Below, piece after piece: positions 8,399 to 16,430 of a stretch of DNA of 64,000 nucleotides. The position numbers were made by a program, and so were the translations under genes. Numbering within the stretch: the first letter of the stretch is position 1; every line of letters starts with the position of its first letter. The notes beneath the pieces are model-generated. The model was given only the letters and a program-made list of their open reading frames with translations, was not told where the DNA came from and ran no database searches. The stretch comes from Ramlibacter alkalitolerans (GTDB lineage: Bacteria; Pseudomonadota; Gammaproteobacteria; Burkholderiales; Burkholderiaceae_C): NCBI RefSeq assembly GCF_016722765.1, contig NZ_JAEQND010000004.1, positions 124,001-188,000 on the forward strand, in the 5' to 3' direction.

Positions 8399-8490
8399 CG
8401 TCATTCCCGCGCCGATGCGTCATTCCCGCGCAGGCGGGAATCCACCGCCGCTGCGCGGCGGCTCTGGGCCCCCGCCTGCGCGGGGATGAC
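8399..8490. repeat. family-A palindromic repeat with an extra left arm
   Basis: The full element runs from 8419 to 8490, with arms GTCATTCCCGCGCAGGCGGG and CCCGCCTGCGCGGGGATGAC around a CCGCCGCTGCGCGGCGG hairpin. An additional truncated left arm starts at 8400. It begins four bases after the dehydratase stop codon and could act as its transcript end. Confidence 0.85.
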
Positions 8491-8614
8491 GAGGGGGAGC
8501 ACGCCGGCCACCTTGCGTCCCCCCGCTACGTAATACTCCCCACCTCCAAGGTCAGTCTCCGGTCAGTGCGGCGCGCCGAACATCGCGGCCGTCGCCAACC
8601 AACCGACCTTTCCA

Positions 8615-9037
8615 ATGAACGACCGCAACCTCGCCCGGGGCCTGTTCCTCGTGGCGGTCTCCCTCGCGTTCGGCCTCACGGCCCTGCGCTACCCCATCGG
8701 CGACTTCGCCCGCGCCGGCGCCGGCCTCTTCCCCGTCGTGGTCAGCTCCATGCTGCTGCTGATCGGCATCGCCACCGTGGTGCGTTCGCGCTTCGTGCAG
8801 AAGGTCCACCTGGACTTCCACCCGAAGAACATCGCGATCATCCTCGGCAGCCTGTGCGCCTTCGCCGTGGTCACCCTGCTCGTGAACATGACGGCCGCCA
8901 TCGTCACGATGGTGTTCATCGCCACGCTCGCCGGCACCACCTACTCCTGGAAGCGCAACGTGAAGATCGCCATCGGCCTGTGCCTGATGGCGCTCGTGTT
9001 CGCCAAGCTCCTCGGCATGAACCTGCCCCTGTACTGA
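8615..9037 (+). CDS. tctB: tripartite tricarboxylate transporter small membrane subunit TctB, 140 aa
   Basis: The protein has four predicted membrane helices (about residues 8-25, 36-58, 73-95 and 98-135). The start pattern RGLFLVAVSLAFGL and the stretch RAGAGLFPVVVS are typical of TctB. TctB and TctA form the membrane part of secondary transporters that take up carboxylates delivered by a periplasmic TctC/Bug protein. The stop at 9037 is one base before the tctA ATG at 9039, so the two are co-translated. No tctC lies next to them; the only Bug protein of the window is at 31.7 kb. Confidence 0.9.
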   Translation: MNDRNLARGLFLVAVSLAFGLTALRYPIGDFARAGAGLFPVVVSSMLLLIGIATVVRSRFVQKVHLDFHPKNIAIILGSLCAFAVVTLLVNMTAAIVTMVFIATLAGTTYSWKRNVKIAIGLCLMALVFAKLLGMNLPLY

Positions 9038-9038
9038 C

Positions 9039-10559
9039 ATGGACGTCCTGCACAACCTGGCGTTCGGCTTCTCGCACGCCCTCGCGCTCCACAACCTGAT
9101 GTACTGCGCCATCGGGTGCGTGGTCGGCACCCTCGTCGGCCTGCTGCCCGGCCTGGGCCCGCTGGCGACGATCTCGATCCTGCTGCCGCTCACGTACTCC
9201 ATCGACACCACGGGCGCGCTGATCATGCTGGCCGGCATCTACTACGGCGCGCAATACGGCGATTCGGTTTCCGCGATCACGATGAAGATCCCGCACGCGA
9301 GCTCGATCGTGGCCTGCATCGACGGCTACGCGATGACGCTCAAGGGCAGGACCGGCCTGGCGCTCTTCACCGCCGGCCTCTCCAGCTTCATCGGCGGCAC
9401 CGTCGCCATCGTGGTGCTGGCCTTCCTGGCCCCCACGCTGGGCGAGGTTGCCTTCCTGTTCGGCCCGGCCGACTACTGCGCCCTGATGATGGTGGGCTTC
9501 GTCTGCGTGTCCTTCGTCACCACGGGTTCGCTGCTGAACGGCCTGGCGATGTGCCTGATCGGCGTGCTGCTCGGACAGATCGGCACGGACGTGAACAGCG
9601 GCCTGCAGCGCTTCACGCTCGATCTGCCCTTCCTCGCCGACGGCATCGGCATCGTCTCGATCGCGCTGGGCTGCTTCGGCATCGCCGAGATCACGAAGAA
9701 CCTCGACTCGCGCGAGGAGCGCTCGCCCTTCAACGGCAAGATCAAGCTGATGCCCACGTGGGCCGAGTTCAAGCGGATCTGGCCGAGCGCCATCCGCGGT
9801 TCGCTGGTCGGTTCCTTCCTCGGCATCCTGCCCGGCGGCGGCCCCACCATCGCGCAGTTCGCGGCCTATGCCATCGACAAGAAGGTCTCGAAGTACAAGC
9901 ACGAGATCGGCACCGGCTGCATCGAGGGCGTGGCTGGCCAGGCCGCCGCCGACGAGGCCGCCGCGCGCACCAGCTTCATCCCGCTGATGTCGATCGGCAT
10001 TCCCGAGAACGCGGTGATGGCGTTGATGATGGCCGCCTTCATCATCAAGGGCATCCAGCCCGGACCGAACATGATCGCCGGCCATCCCGAGCTGTTCTGG
10101 GGCCTGGTGGCGTCGATGTGGGTCGGTAACTGCTTCCTGCTGATCCTGAACGTGCCGCTGGTGCGCTACTGGCTGTCGGTGTTCAAGGTCCCGTACAACG
10201 TGCTGTTCCCGTGCATCCTGTTCTTCTGCTGCATCGGCACCTACAGCGTGAACAACAACGTGGACGACATCTTCATCACGGCGGCCTTCGGCCTCATGGG
10301 CTACCTGATGATGCGGCTGGAGCTCGATGCCGCGCCGCTGATGCTCGGATTCATCCTCGGCCCGATGCTGGAAGAGAACTTCAGGCGCGCGCTGCTGCTG
10401 TCGCGCGGCAGCTTCGGTGCCTTCTTCACCCGCCCGATCAGCGGGACGCTGCTGGGGCTGATCGGGCTGTTCATGGCCTGGCAGGTGGTGGCGTTCTTCC
10501 TCAAGGCGCGCGGCACGAAGGCGGCTGCGCTGGCGACGAAGGCGACGCAACCCGCCTGA
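9039..10559 (+). CDS. tctA: tripartite tricarboxylate transporter large membrane subunit TctA, 506 aa
   Basis: A large polytopic inner-membrane protein of the usual TctA length. It has the family signature region GLLPGLGPLATISILLP near residues 34-50 and a matching second copy, LGILPGGGPTIAQFAAY (residues about 263-279), reflecting the internal duplication of the family. It should form the transport channel with TctB for a carboxylate or sugar acid captured by a separate binding protein. The gene is followed by a strong terminator, closing the dehydratase-tctB-tctA unit. Confidence 0.93.
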   Translation: MDVLHNLAFGFSHALALHNLMYCAIGCVVGTLVGLLPGLGPLATISILLPLTYSIDTTGALIMLAGIYYGAQYGDSVSAITMKIPHASSIVACIDGYAMTLKGRTGLALFTAGLSSFIGGTVAIVVLAFLAPTLGEVAFLFGPADYCALMMVGFVCVSFVTTGSLLNGLAMCLIGVLLGQIGTDVNSGLQRFTLDLPFLADGIGIVSIALGCFGIAEITKNLDSREERSPFNGKIKLMPTWAEFKRIWPSAIRGSLVGSFLGILPGGGPTIAQFAAYAIDKKVSKYKHEIGTGCIEGVAGQAAADEAAARTSFIPLMSIGIPENAVMALMMAAFIIKGIQPGPNMIAGHPELFWGLVASMWVGNCFLLILNVPLVRYWLSVFKVPYNVLFPCILFFCCIGTYSVNNNVDDIFITAAFGLMGYLMMRLELDAAPLMLGFILGPMLEENFRRALLLSRGSFGAFFTRPISGTLLGLIGLFMAWQVVAFFLKARGTKAAALATKATQPA

Positions 10560-10612
10560 CGAACAGCCTTCCTTGCGACCCGTCCTTCCGCGCACAGCGG
10601 TCGGACGGATTG

Positions 10613-10638
10613 AGCCCGGCGCAAGCCGGGCCTTTTTT
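10613..10638 (+). terminator. Rho-independent terminator after tctA
   Basis: GCCCGGC and GCCGGGC form a perfect seven-base stem with a GCAA loop, followed by CTTTTTTCTTTC. It lies about 55 bases after the tctA stop. A second hairpin, CCCTCCCC-TCCG-GGGGAGGG type, follows at about 10646-10668. Confidence 0.9.
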
Positions 10639-10747
10639 CTTTCTCCCTCCCCTCCGGGGGAGGGCTGGGGTGGCGGCTGGTCAACGCATGCGGCTTCTTC
10701 TTTGCCTCCAACTTCTCTCGTTGCTTCCTTCGCGCCCAGCCCTCGCA

Positions 10748-11209
10748 TCACCTCGCCACCGGCCCCTCACACGGCCCCACCCGCCGCCCATGCAGCCTTT
10801 GCGACAGCGTCATGTTCTTGCCGCCCATCTTGATCTCCAGCACCGCGGCCACATCGCTCGCGTCGACCCGGAAAACAGCCGATCCCGATGCGGCTTCCGG
10901 GTTCGCGCACTGCAGGCGGAACCGCAGACCGTCACTCTCCTGCGCAACCGGCACCAGCCCGCATCCCGTGAAGGCCTGGTGCCGCAGCAGCGGAAACATG
11001 TCGCTGGCATCGGGCTCCTGCAAGCACTGGCGGGTGCGCGTCGTCGCGTAGCGCAGCGCCTCCTCCAGGTGCGGCAGCACCGTCTCGGTCGTGAGTTCGT
11101 ATTCGCCGGAGGGCACGGCGACCGGTGTTGCGTTGGCGACCGAGAGGCTCGTTGCCATCAGCAGGGCCGCAATCCATGGGAAAAGCCGCGTTGCGCCGCG
11201 AGGACGCAT
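10748..11209 (-). CDS. DUF3617 family periplasmic protein, 153 aa
   Basis: Translation from ATG 11209 gives a signal peptide (basic start, hydrophobic core to about residue 26 ending Ala-Asn-Ala). A DUF3617 body follows: a Gly-Glu-Tyr-Glu-Leu start, spaced cysteines, and a closing RRVGPC segment. DUF3617 proteins are small periplasmic proteins of unknown role. The start is uncertain because the purine-rich GGGAG lies too close to the ATG; ATG codons inside the signal region are alternatives. The UPF0158 gene is 46 bases upstream on the same strand. Confidence 0.7.
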   Translation of the reverse strand: MRPRGATRLFPWIAALLMATSLSVANATPVAVPSGEYELTTETVLPHLEEALRYATTRTRQCLQEPDASDMFPLLRHQAFTGCGLVPVAQESDGLRFRLQCANPEAASGSAVFRVDASDVAAVLEIKMGGKNMTLSQRLHGRRVGPCEGPVAR

Positions 11210-11255
11210 GCTCCCGCGCGCGCCTCCACGGGGCGCTGCGTGTGCGCTCCGCCTG

Positions 11256-11699
11256 TCAGTCCCCAGCACGCTGCCCCGCGACAAGTTCAAGGTTCTCGGA
11301 CTCCGCCCACTCGCGCAAAGCGGCTTCACACGCCTGCTGCTCGTAGGAGTACCAGGCCTCCAGCAGGCCACGACGCTCCAGCAAGTCCTTGAAGCGGGCA
11401 TAGGCTCCGCGCCTGGAGAAGTAGCCCCGGACCTGCTCGTACGCCTCGGGAGCGTTCGCCTCGATGAAGCGAAAGACCAGGCGCTGGCCGAGGTCGAGGT
11501 CGTGCTTGTGCGGTACACACGCATAGAGCGTCCCGTCCTTCACATCCTCGGGAAGCTCCTCGCCAAGACCGAGGTCTTCGGTATCCCAGAAAATCCGGCC
11601 CGTTTCGCGGCTCACATAAGCCGCATGTTCAAAGGGCGTGCCCGCACTCACGAATTCATGGGCGTCGAGGAGTTCGGACAGGTACACGTTGGTGCGCAT
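11256..11699 (-). CDS. UPF0158 family protein, 147 aa
   Basis: Starting at ATG 11699, the protein opens with a helix like that of UPF0158 proteins, followed by AYVSRETGRIFW, then Lys/Asp-rich PHKHDLDLG and the C-terminal helices GAYARFKDLLERRGLLEAWY. These are the conserved blocks I recall for the family, whose function is unknown and which is predicted cytosolic. An in-frame ATG 48 bases upstream would add an unrelated segment. It may be co-transcribed with the DUF3617 gene downstream. Confidence 0.8.
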   Translation of the reverse strand: MRTNVYLSELLDAHEFVSAGTPFEHAAYVSRETGRIFWDTEDLGLGEELPEDVKDGTLYACVPHKHDLDLGQRLVFRFIEANAPEAYEQVRGYFSRRGAYARFKDLLERRGLLEAWYSYEQQACEAALREWAESENLELVAGQRAGD

Positions 11700-11759
11700 G
11701 GCTGAACCTGGGAAATGGCATGGGAGCGTGCTGGAGCTCGGCCCCATTGTGCCGCGAGG

Positions 11760-12101
11760 TCAACTCTCGGGGTCGTATCCGAACTCGCGGAGTTCCTGCG
11801 CGCAGCGGCAAGCCTTGGCGATCTTCGCGGCCCATTGGACGGCGGCTTCGCGCGACGGGAGTTCCAGGACACAGAAGCCGCCGTCGAACTCCCTGGTCTG
11901 CGGGTAGGTCTCGTTCGTGACGGTGCCGTCGGCGGCGACCATCAACGGCGCGACGTCCCCGTTGATGCCACCGCCGAACACATACACGCCGGCGCCCTTC
12001 GCCTCGCGGATGACCGCGTGTGATGCTTCGCCGACGGCGGCCATCTCTTCGTCGGAGATCTTCATCGCCGACGCGGGGAAGGAGATAAGGTACTTGGCCA
12101 T
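11760..12101 (-). CDS. YCII-related domain protein, 113 aa
   Basis: The ATG at 12101 has a GGGGA ribosome site. The product is a compact alpha-beta protein starting MAKYLISF. It has the YCII/DGPF pattern: an early beta strand, a helix (residues 17-35), then YVFGGGIN and FDGGFCVLELPSREAAVQWA, a strand-helix unit closing the fold. YCII-related proteins are small cytosolic proteins, some thought to be enzymes or partners of sigma factors; no sigma-factor gene is nearby. It stands apart from its neighbours. Nothing recognisable lies in 12102-12255. Confidence 0.78.
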   Translation of the reverse strand: MAKYLISFPASAMKISDEEMAAVGEASHAVIREAKGAGVYVFGGGINGDVAPLMVAADGTVTNETYPQTREFDGGFCVLELPSREAAVQWAAKIAKACRCAQELREFGYDPES

Positions 12102-12255
12102 CGTTCGGTCCCCGGTGTGAGTTCTGGAATCGAGTCTGAAGCCTGCCGTCGGAGTTGACCGGCACGAAGCGGAACAGCGCCGCGACCCGCATTCTGCCGC
12201 GCAAGGCCTGCGGCACCACGCCGCTGCGAGTCCGCGTCGGATGATCTGCCAACCA

Positions 12256-12576
12256 TCACCCGACGTCCACTTCGGTAAAGCTGCCCGGGCGCGCGCACTC
12301 GACCGCTTCAAGCACTTTCTCCGTCGCCGTCCGAATGCGCGGCCAACTTGTAGTGGACAGGACGACGACAGCCAGGCGGCGCCCGGCAAGGTTCTGTTGA
12401 AACTTCAGGTTCTTGTCGGTGGTCAGGAGGACTTCGAACCCCTCGGCCTCTGCGGCAGCAAGCAGAGCGCCGTTCTGCAGCGTGCCCCAGCCCAAATCGA
12501 ATGCGGTTTCGACGGAGTGTCCGACCAGCGCATGGCGCAGCGGCGCCGGCGTGCCTTGGTCGAAGAGAACGCGCAC
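12256..12576 (-). CDS. DUF5615 PIN-like toxin, 106 aa
   Basis: A GTG start at 12576 overlaps the TAG of the upstream DUF433 gene by one base (TAGTG), implying coupled translation. The product has the DUF5615 layout: a first strand with an acidic residue (VRVLFDQG), a helix, then a strand and the segment LLTTDKNLKFQQNL carrying further acidic and basic residues. These proteins have a Mut7-C/PIN-like fold and are predicted ribonuclease toxins of type II modules. With the DUF433 partner this is a chromosomal toxin-antitoxin pair by context; activity is not shown. Confidence 0.8.
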   Translation of the reverse strand: MRVLFDQGTPAPLRHALVGHSVETAFDLGWGTLQNGALLAAAEAEGFEVLLTTDKNLKFQQNLAGRRLAVVVLSTTSWPRIRTATEKVLEAVECARPGSFTEVDVG

Positions 12577-12806
12577 TACACGACCACTGCGGAACTTCGC
12601 GCGGCGTGCTCGAGGACAGCACGGACCTGCTCCAGGGACACACCCGGGAACCACTGCACGAAATCCTGGATTGACGCCCCGTCCTCCAGGTTCTCGAAGA
12701 GGGCCGCGACCGGAACGCGCGTGCCGCGGAAAACCCAGGCGCCACTGACGCGGCTGGGGTCTCGCTCCACGGCGGAACAACTCGACCAGGCCATCATGGC
12801 ACTCAT
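12576..12806 (-). CDS. DUF433 antitoxin, 76 aa
   Basis: The short DUF433 domain is clear: Asp-Pro near residue 16, the GTRVPVAALFENLEDGASI block (residues 28-46), then a proline-valine turn and a final helix. DUF433 proteins contain a winged-helix-like DNA-binding fold and act as antitoxins to DUF5615/PIN partners, often repressing their own promoter. The frame begins at ATG 12806; ATG codons at 12797 and 12794 are alternatives and no strong ribosome site decides. The stop overlaps the toxin start. Confidence 0.8.
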   Translation of the reverse strand: MSAMMAWSSCSAVERDPSRVSGAWVFRGTRVPVAALFENLEDGASIQDFVQWFPGVSLEQVRAVLEHAARSSAVVV

Positions 12807-13106
12807 GCTAGCACCGACGGTCGAAGACGGCTAAAGCCAGCGTAGCGGCACGCATCGGCAAGGCGTCGCGATCCGTACGCTCCCGTGCAGGCGCGGCGCC
12901 GCTCGGCGTCCGTGTCGAATGACCTGTTTAGACCGCAGCGCGGATCGCTTGTACAACATGTTCGAAGAGCTCTGATGCGCTATTCGTGCATCCCAAAGCG
13001 CCGCGCCTTCTTGCCTCTGCCTTGTGCTCAGGTGCGTTCGATCCACCACGCGCCGAATCCCCTCCCCCGCAATCCGTATGATCCCCCCACCCCCACCGCA
13101 GTCCCC
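12807..13106. promoter_or_regulatory. intergenic region with candidate -10 (TATGAT at 13077-13082) for the tartrate-dehydratase-like gene
   Basis: This 300-base stretch between divergent genes contains no supported gene. TATGAT at 13077-13082 would give a leader of about 18 bases before the ATG at 13107. I see no good -35. The opposite side must carry the toxin-antitoxin promoter near 12810-12850, where no clear element stands out. Confidence 0.35.
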
Positions 13107-14270
13107 ATGAAAATCCTCGAAATCCGCGAGAAGACCGTCCCCATCGCATCTCCCATCCGCAACGCCTACATCGACTTCAGCAAGATGACGCTGAGCCTGG
13201 TGGCGGTGATCACGGACCAGACGCGCGACGGCAAGCCCATCGTCGGCTACGGCTTCAACTCCAACGGCCGCTACGGCCAGGGCCAGTTGATGCGCGAGCG
13301 CTTCCTGCCCCGCATCATGGAAGCGCAAGCCGATTCGCTCCTGGACACCCGTGGCGTTCTCGACCCGCACAAGGTCTGGGACACGATGTTCCGGAACGAA
13401 AAGCCCGGCGGCCACGGTGAGCGTTCCGTCGCCATCGGCACCATCGACATGGCGGTCTGGGACGCCGTGGCGAAGATCGAGAACAAGCCCCTGTTCCAGC
13501 TGCTGGCTGACCGCTACGGCGACGGCACGGTGAACCGCAAGGTGTTCGTCTACGCCGCCGGCGGCTACTACTACCCGGGCAAGGACGACGAGCAGCTCAA
13601 GGCGGAGATGCGCAGCTACCTCGATCGCGGCTACGCGGTCGTGAAGATGAAGATCGGCGGCGCCTCGCTGGCCGAGGACCAGCGCCGCATCGAGTCGGTG
13701 CTGTCCATCCTCGGCCCCGGCCAGCGCCTGTGCGTGGACGCCAACGGCCGCTTCGATGTCGACACCGCCATCGCCTATGCCAAGGCGCTGTCGCAGTACG
13801 ACCTCTTCTGGTACGAGGAGGCCGGCGACCCGCTCGACTACGAGCTGCAGGCGATCCTGCGCAGCTACTACAGGAACCCGATGGCCACCGGCGAGAACCT
13901 GTTCTCGATGCAGGACGCGCGCAACCTGATCCGCTACGGCGGCATGCGGCCGGACCGCGACTGGCTGCAGTTCGACTGCGCCCTCGCCTACGGCCTGGTC
14001 GAATACCTGCGCACGCTGGCCATGCTGCGCCAGCACGGCTGGTCGCCAGCGCGCTGCATCCCGCACGGCGGCCACCAGATGTCGCTCAACATCGCCGCCG
14101 GCCTGGGCCTGGGCGGCAACGAGTCCTATCCGGACCTGTTCCAGCCCTTTGGCGGCTTCCCCGATGGCGTGAAGGTCGAGAACAGCTACGTGACCATGCC
14201 CGACCTGCCCGGCATCGGCTTCGAAGGCAAGAGCGACCTGATCGCGCAAATGCGGGCGCTGTCCGCCTGA
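13107..14270 (+). CDS. tarD: enolase-superfamily dehydratase, D-tartrate dehydratase-like, 387 aa
   Basis: A mandelate racemase/muconate lactonizing-type enzyme. The catalytic Lys-x-Lys pair is at 180/182, metal ligands are Asp211, Glu237 and Glu263, and the catalytic histidine is His320 or His323. These positions, the N-terminal IREKTVPIASPIRNAYIDFS block and EKPGGHGERS (98-107) agree with what I recall of Bradyrhizobium D-tartrate dehydratase. The reaction would be D-tartrate to oxaloacetate plus water. The start codon is the only ATG that places the capping domain at the family's N-terminus. No transporter or regulator adjoins it, so the in vivo substrate is inferred. Confidence 0.82.
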   Translation: MKILEIREKTVPIASPIRNAYIDFSKMTLSLVAVITDQTRDGKPIVGYGFNSNGRYGQGQLMRERFLPRIMEAQADSLLDTRGVLDPHKVWDTMFRNEKPGGHGERSVAIGTIDMAVWDAVAKIENKPLFQLLADRYGDGTVNRKVFVYAAGGYYYPGKDDEQLKAEMRSYLDRGYAVVKMKIGGASLAEDQRRIESVLSILGPGQRLCVDANGRFDVDTAIAYAKALSQYDLFWYEEAGDPLDYELQAILRSYYRNPMATGENLFSMQDARNLIRYGGMRPDRDWLQFDCALAYGLVEYLRTLAMLRQHGWSPARCIPHGGHQMSLNIAAGLGLGGNESYPDLFQPFGGFPDGVKVENSYVTMPDLPGIGFEGKSDLIAQMRALSA

Positions 14271-14280
14271 TCCGCTGCGC

Positions 14281-14790
14281 ATGAGGCCACGCCTTCCCGC
14301 CCTCTTCGCCGCCGGCCTCGTGCTGGCCGCGCCGGCCCTGGCCACGCACTTCGAGCTGGAGGCGTACGACCTGCGCAAGTGTCTGCAGTGGTCGATCACC
14401 CGCGCCGAGCACCCGGTGCGCACCGCCGATTACCGCGCGGCCAAGGCCCGGGCGCGCGGCGGGCTGGAGGTGTTCGCCGCCACGGCCGAACTGCCCGAAG
14501 GCGGCTCGCTGCACAAGTTCGGCGCCTGCTCGTACCGGCATGTGCGCGGCAAGCCGGTGCTCGGTTGCGTGCCCGTGCTCGATTTCCCGCTGGCCGGCGC
14601 CACCTTCGTGCTGGCCAACGACCAGCGCTTTCGCAGCGCGACCGTGCTGCGCTGCGCCTCGGGCTGCGACCAGAAGATCCCCGACCTCGTCTACGAGCTC
14701 GACGACACCAGCAGCCCCGTCGCCGTGCAGGAGCGCGAAGAGCGCGCCCGCGGCGCACGGCTGCGGCGCGCCTGCGCCGGCCTGCGCTGA
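14281..14790 (+). CDS. hypothetical secreted protein, 169 aa
   Basis: The ATG lies ten bases after the preceding stop, so it may be co-transcribed with the tartrate-dehydratase-like gene. Residues 1-21 form a signal peptide ending Ala-Leu-Ala. The mature part contains five cysteines (residues about 34, 81, 98, 125 and 129), suggesting disulfides in the periplasm, and ends in an Arg/Ala/Glu-rich helix. I recognise no domain. Codon use and GC match its neighbours. Confidence 0.6.
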   Translation: MRPRLPALFAAGLVLAAPALATHFELEAYDLRKCLQWSITRAEHPVRTADYRAAKARARGGLEVFAATAELPEGGSLHKFGACSYRHVRGKPVLGCVPVLDFPLAGATFVLANDQRFRSATVLRCASGCDQKIPDLVYELDDTSSPVAVQEREERARGARLRRACAGLR

Positions 14791-14887
14791 GCTTGTAGGA
14801 CCGCGCCGCGTCCTTGTAAAGCGGCGCCACAAGCCCTGCCGTGCACAGCAAACTCCCGCCGCAGGGAAGCAGTACAGGGAGCAGCGC

Positions 14888-15235
14888 ATGGAAAGGATCT
14901 GGGGGCCGGTCGACGGGTTCTATCTCGCGGCCTATGCATCGCCCGCGGGCGACGGCGATCGCTTCAGCAGCTACGCCAAGGTGTGCTGGACACGCCCGGA
15001 CAACTACTGGGACGCCGATTGCGCGTTCAAGATCTTCGGCGGCGAGCACCACCGCTCGCTGGAAGATGCGCTCGCCGCAGTGGCCGCGGATGCCCGCAAC
15101 CAGGTTTCCTGCCTGCCCCCGCATGCGAGCACGCTGGCCCAGTGGCGCCAGCGCGACCACGTAACGATCCCGCGCCTGTTCGCCGCCACGTTCACCCGCC
15201 ACCGCATGGCGCGAACCGCCGGCGCGCGCTGCTGA
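14888..15235 (+). CDS. hypothetical protein, 115 aa
   Basis: The ATG at 14888 has a GGGAG ribosome site about eight bases upstream; the frame continues upstream, but only as antisense-like sequence. The product is a soluble-looking alpha-beta protein with many aromatic residues in the first 60 positions and no signal peptide or membrane segment. It has a helix at about residues 58-72 and an Arg-rich end. I recognise no family. It sits between a secreted protein and a DnaJ-domain protein on the same strand. Confidence 0.55.
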   Translation: MERIWGPVDGFYLAAYASPAGDGDRFSSYAKVCWTRPDNYWDADCAFKIFGGEHHRSLEDALAAVAADARNQVSCLPPHASTLAQWRQRDHVTIPRLFAATFTRHRMARTAGARC

Positions 15236-15304
15236 TTTCGTAGCAGCGGGCCCACAGTTGCCGCCGCCAGGAACGCTTTTGCTGGACCGCCCGCAGGCCG
15301 AGCT

Positions 15305-15781
15305 ATGAAAATCGCAGCGATGGCCGCTTCCACGCCCACCTACTACGACGTGCTTCAGGTCGAGCGCACGGCCTCGCCCGAGCGCGTGCGAGCGGCGTAC
15401 CGCAAGCTGGCCCACAAGTACCACCCGGACAAGATGCCGGGGAACGCCAACGCCACCCGCGCGATGGCCGCCATCAACACGGCCTACGAAGTGCTTGCCG
15501 ATGCGCAGCGTCGCGCCGAGCACGACCTGTGGATCCAGCGCATGGAGCGCGGGCCGCAGGTCCGGCGCGCGGCGCAGCCGGCGCCGAATGCGCTGACCCG
15601 CCTGCTGCGCAGCAACGACAGCTGGCCTTGGTACCTGCTGTTCGGCACCATGTCCGTCGCCCTGGGCACGATTGGCACCGCGGTCTACCTGGCGGCCATG
15701 CCGGCCCGGGCCACGGCCGCGCCACAGCCCTGCGCCATCAGCGCTTCGGCCCAGCCCGCCGAGTGCCCGCGCCGCAGCTGA
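15305..15781 (+). CDS. J-domain protein with C-terminal membrane anchor, 158 aa
   Basis: Residues about 11-75 form a J-domain with the essential His-Pro-Asp at 40-42 and the four-helix pattern, so it should stimulate an Hsp70 such as DnaK. There is no Gly/Phe region or zinc domain. One membrane helix at about 109-131 is followed by a short Ala/Pro/Cys tail, so the J-domain would face the cytosol from the inner membrane. ATG 15305 is used; a second ATG at codon 6 is possible. Confidence 0.85.
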   Translation: MKIAAMAASTPTYYDVLQVERTASPERVRAAYRKLAHKYHPDKMPGNANATRAMAAINTAYEVLADAQRRAEHDLWIQRMERGPQVRRAAQPAPNALTRLLRSNDSWPWYLLFGTMSVALGTIGTAVYLAAMPARATAAPQPCAISASAQPAECPRRS

Positions 15782-15900
15782 TCGGTCCGGGGTTCCTGCT
15801 GCCCGCCCGACGGCGCTGACGGGCAGACCCGCCCCGGTCCGATGCCGCCGCGCCCAGCCCGGCCGCACCTTGTCGGTATCGGAAAAAACAAGGAGCGCAC

Positions 15901-16407
15901 ATGAACCGCAAGACCCTGACCGCGGCCGTCCTGGCCGCCGGCGCCCTGATGGGCGTCGCTTCGGTTGCCCAGGCGGTGCCCGCCGTGGTGGCCAACACCG
16001 GCAGCTACTACCCCGGCACGACCGTCTACCCCGCCCAGCCCAACACGACCGTCTACGGCTATCCCAACCAGGCCGTGATCGTGCAGCCGGCACCGCCCGC
16101 GCCGGTCTACGAAGCCATCCCCGCCCCGCGCCAGGGCTACGTCTGGGCACCGGGCCACTACGAGTGGCGCGGCGGCCAGTACGCCTGGATTCCCGGCGAG
16201 TGGATGACCGCCCGGCCGGGCTTCGCCTGGCGCTCCGGCCACTGGGAGCAGGCGCGCAACGGATCGTGGGAGTTCGTCGCCGGCCACTGGATGCGCACCG
16301 ACGACTTCGCGTACAACGACGACCGCCGTGGCCCCTACGGTGACCGCGACCGCGACGGCGTGGTCAACCGCGACGACCGCTATCCGCGCGACCCGTCGCG
16401 TTATTGA
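15901..16407 (+). CDS. secreted YXWGXW-repeat protein, 168 aa
   Basis: The ATG follows an AAGGAG ribosome site. A signal peptide (residues 1-24, ending Ala-Gln-Ala) precedes a Tyr/Pro-rich linker and repeated short motifs of the YXWGXW kind: YVWAPGHYEWRGGQYAWIPG, then FAWRSGHWEQ and WEFVAGHWMR (residues about 80-145). The C-terminus is Asp/Arg-rich (RDRDGVVNRDDRYPRD), resembling a metal-binding type loop. This widespread proteobacterial family is exported and probably associated with the envelope; its function is unknown. Confidence 0.85.
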   Translation: MNRKTLTAAVLAAGALMGVASVAQAVPAVVANTGSYYPGTTVYPAQPNTTVYGYPNQAVIVQPAPPAPVYEAIPAPRQGYVWAPGHYEWRGGQYAWIPGEWMTARPGFAWRSGHWEQARNGSWEFVAGHWMRTDDFAYNDDRRGPYGDRDRDGVVNRDDRYPRDPSRY

Positions 16408-16430
16408 GTGACTCTCGCGCAGGCGCCGCT

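Noticed and set aside
12062..12298. 78-codon minus-strand frame between the YCII and toxin genes
   Set aside because: Arg/Gly/Ala-rich composition, no ribosome site and no recognisable pattern; it overlaps the YCII ribosome site.
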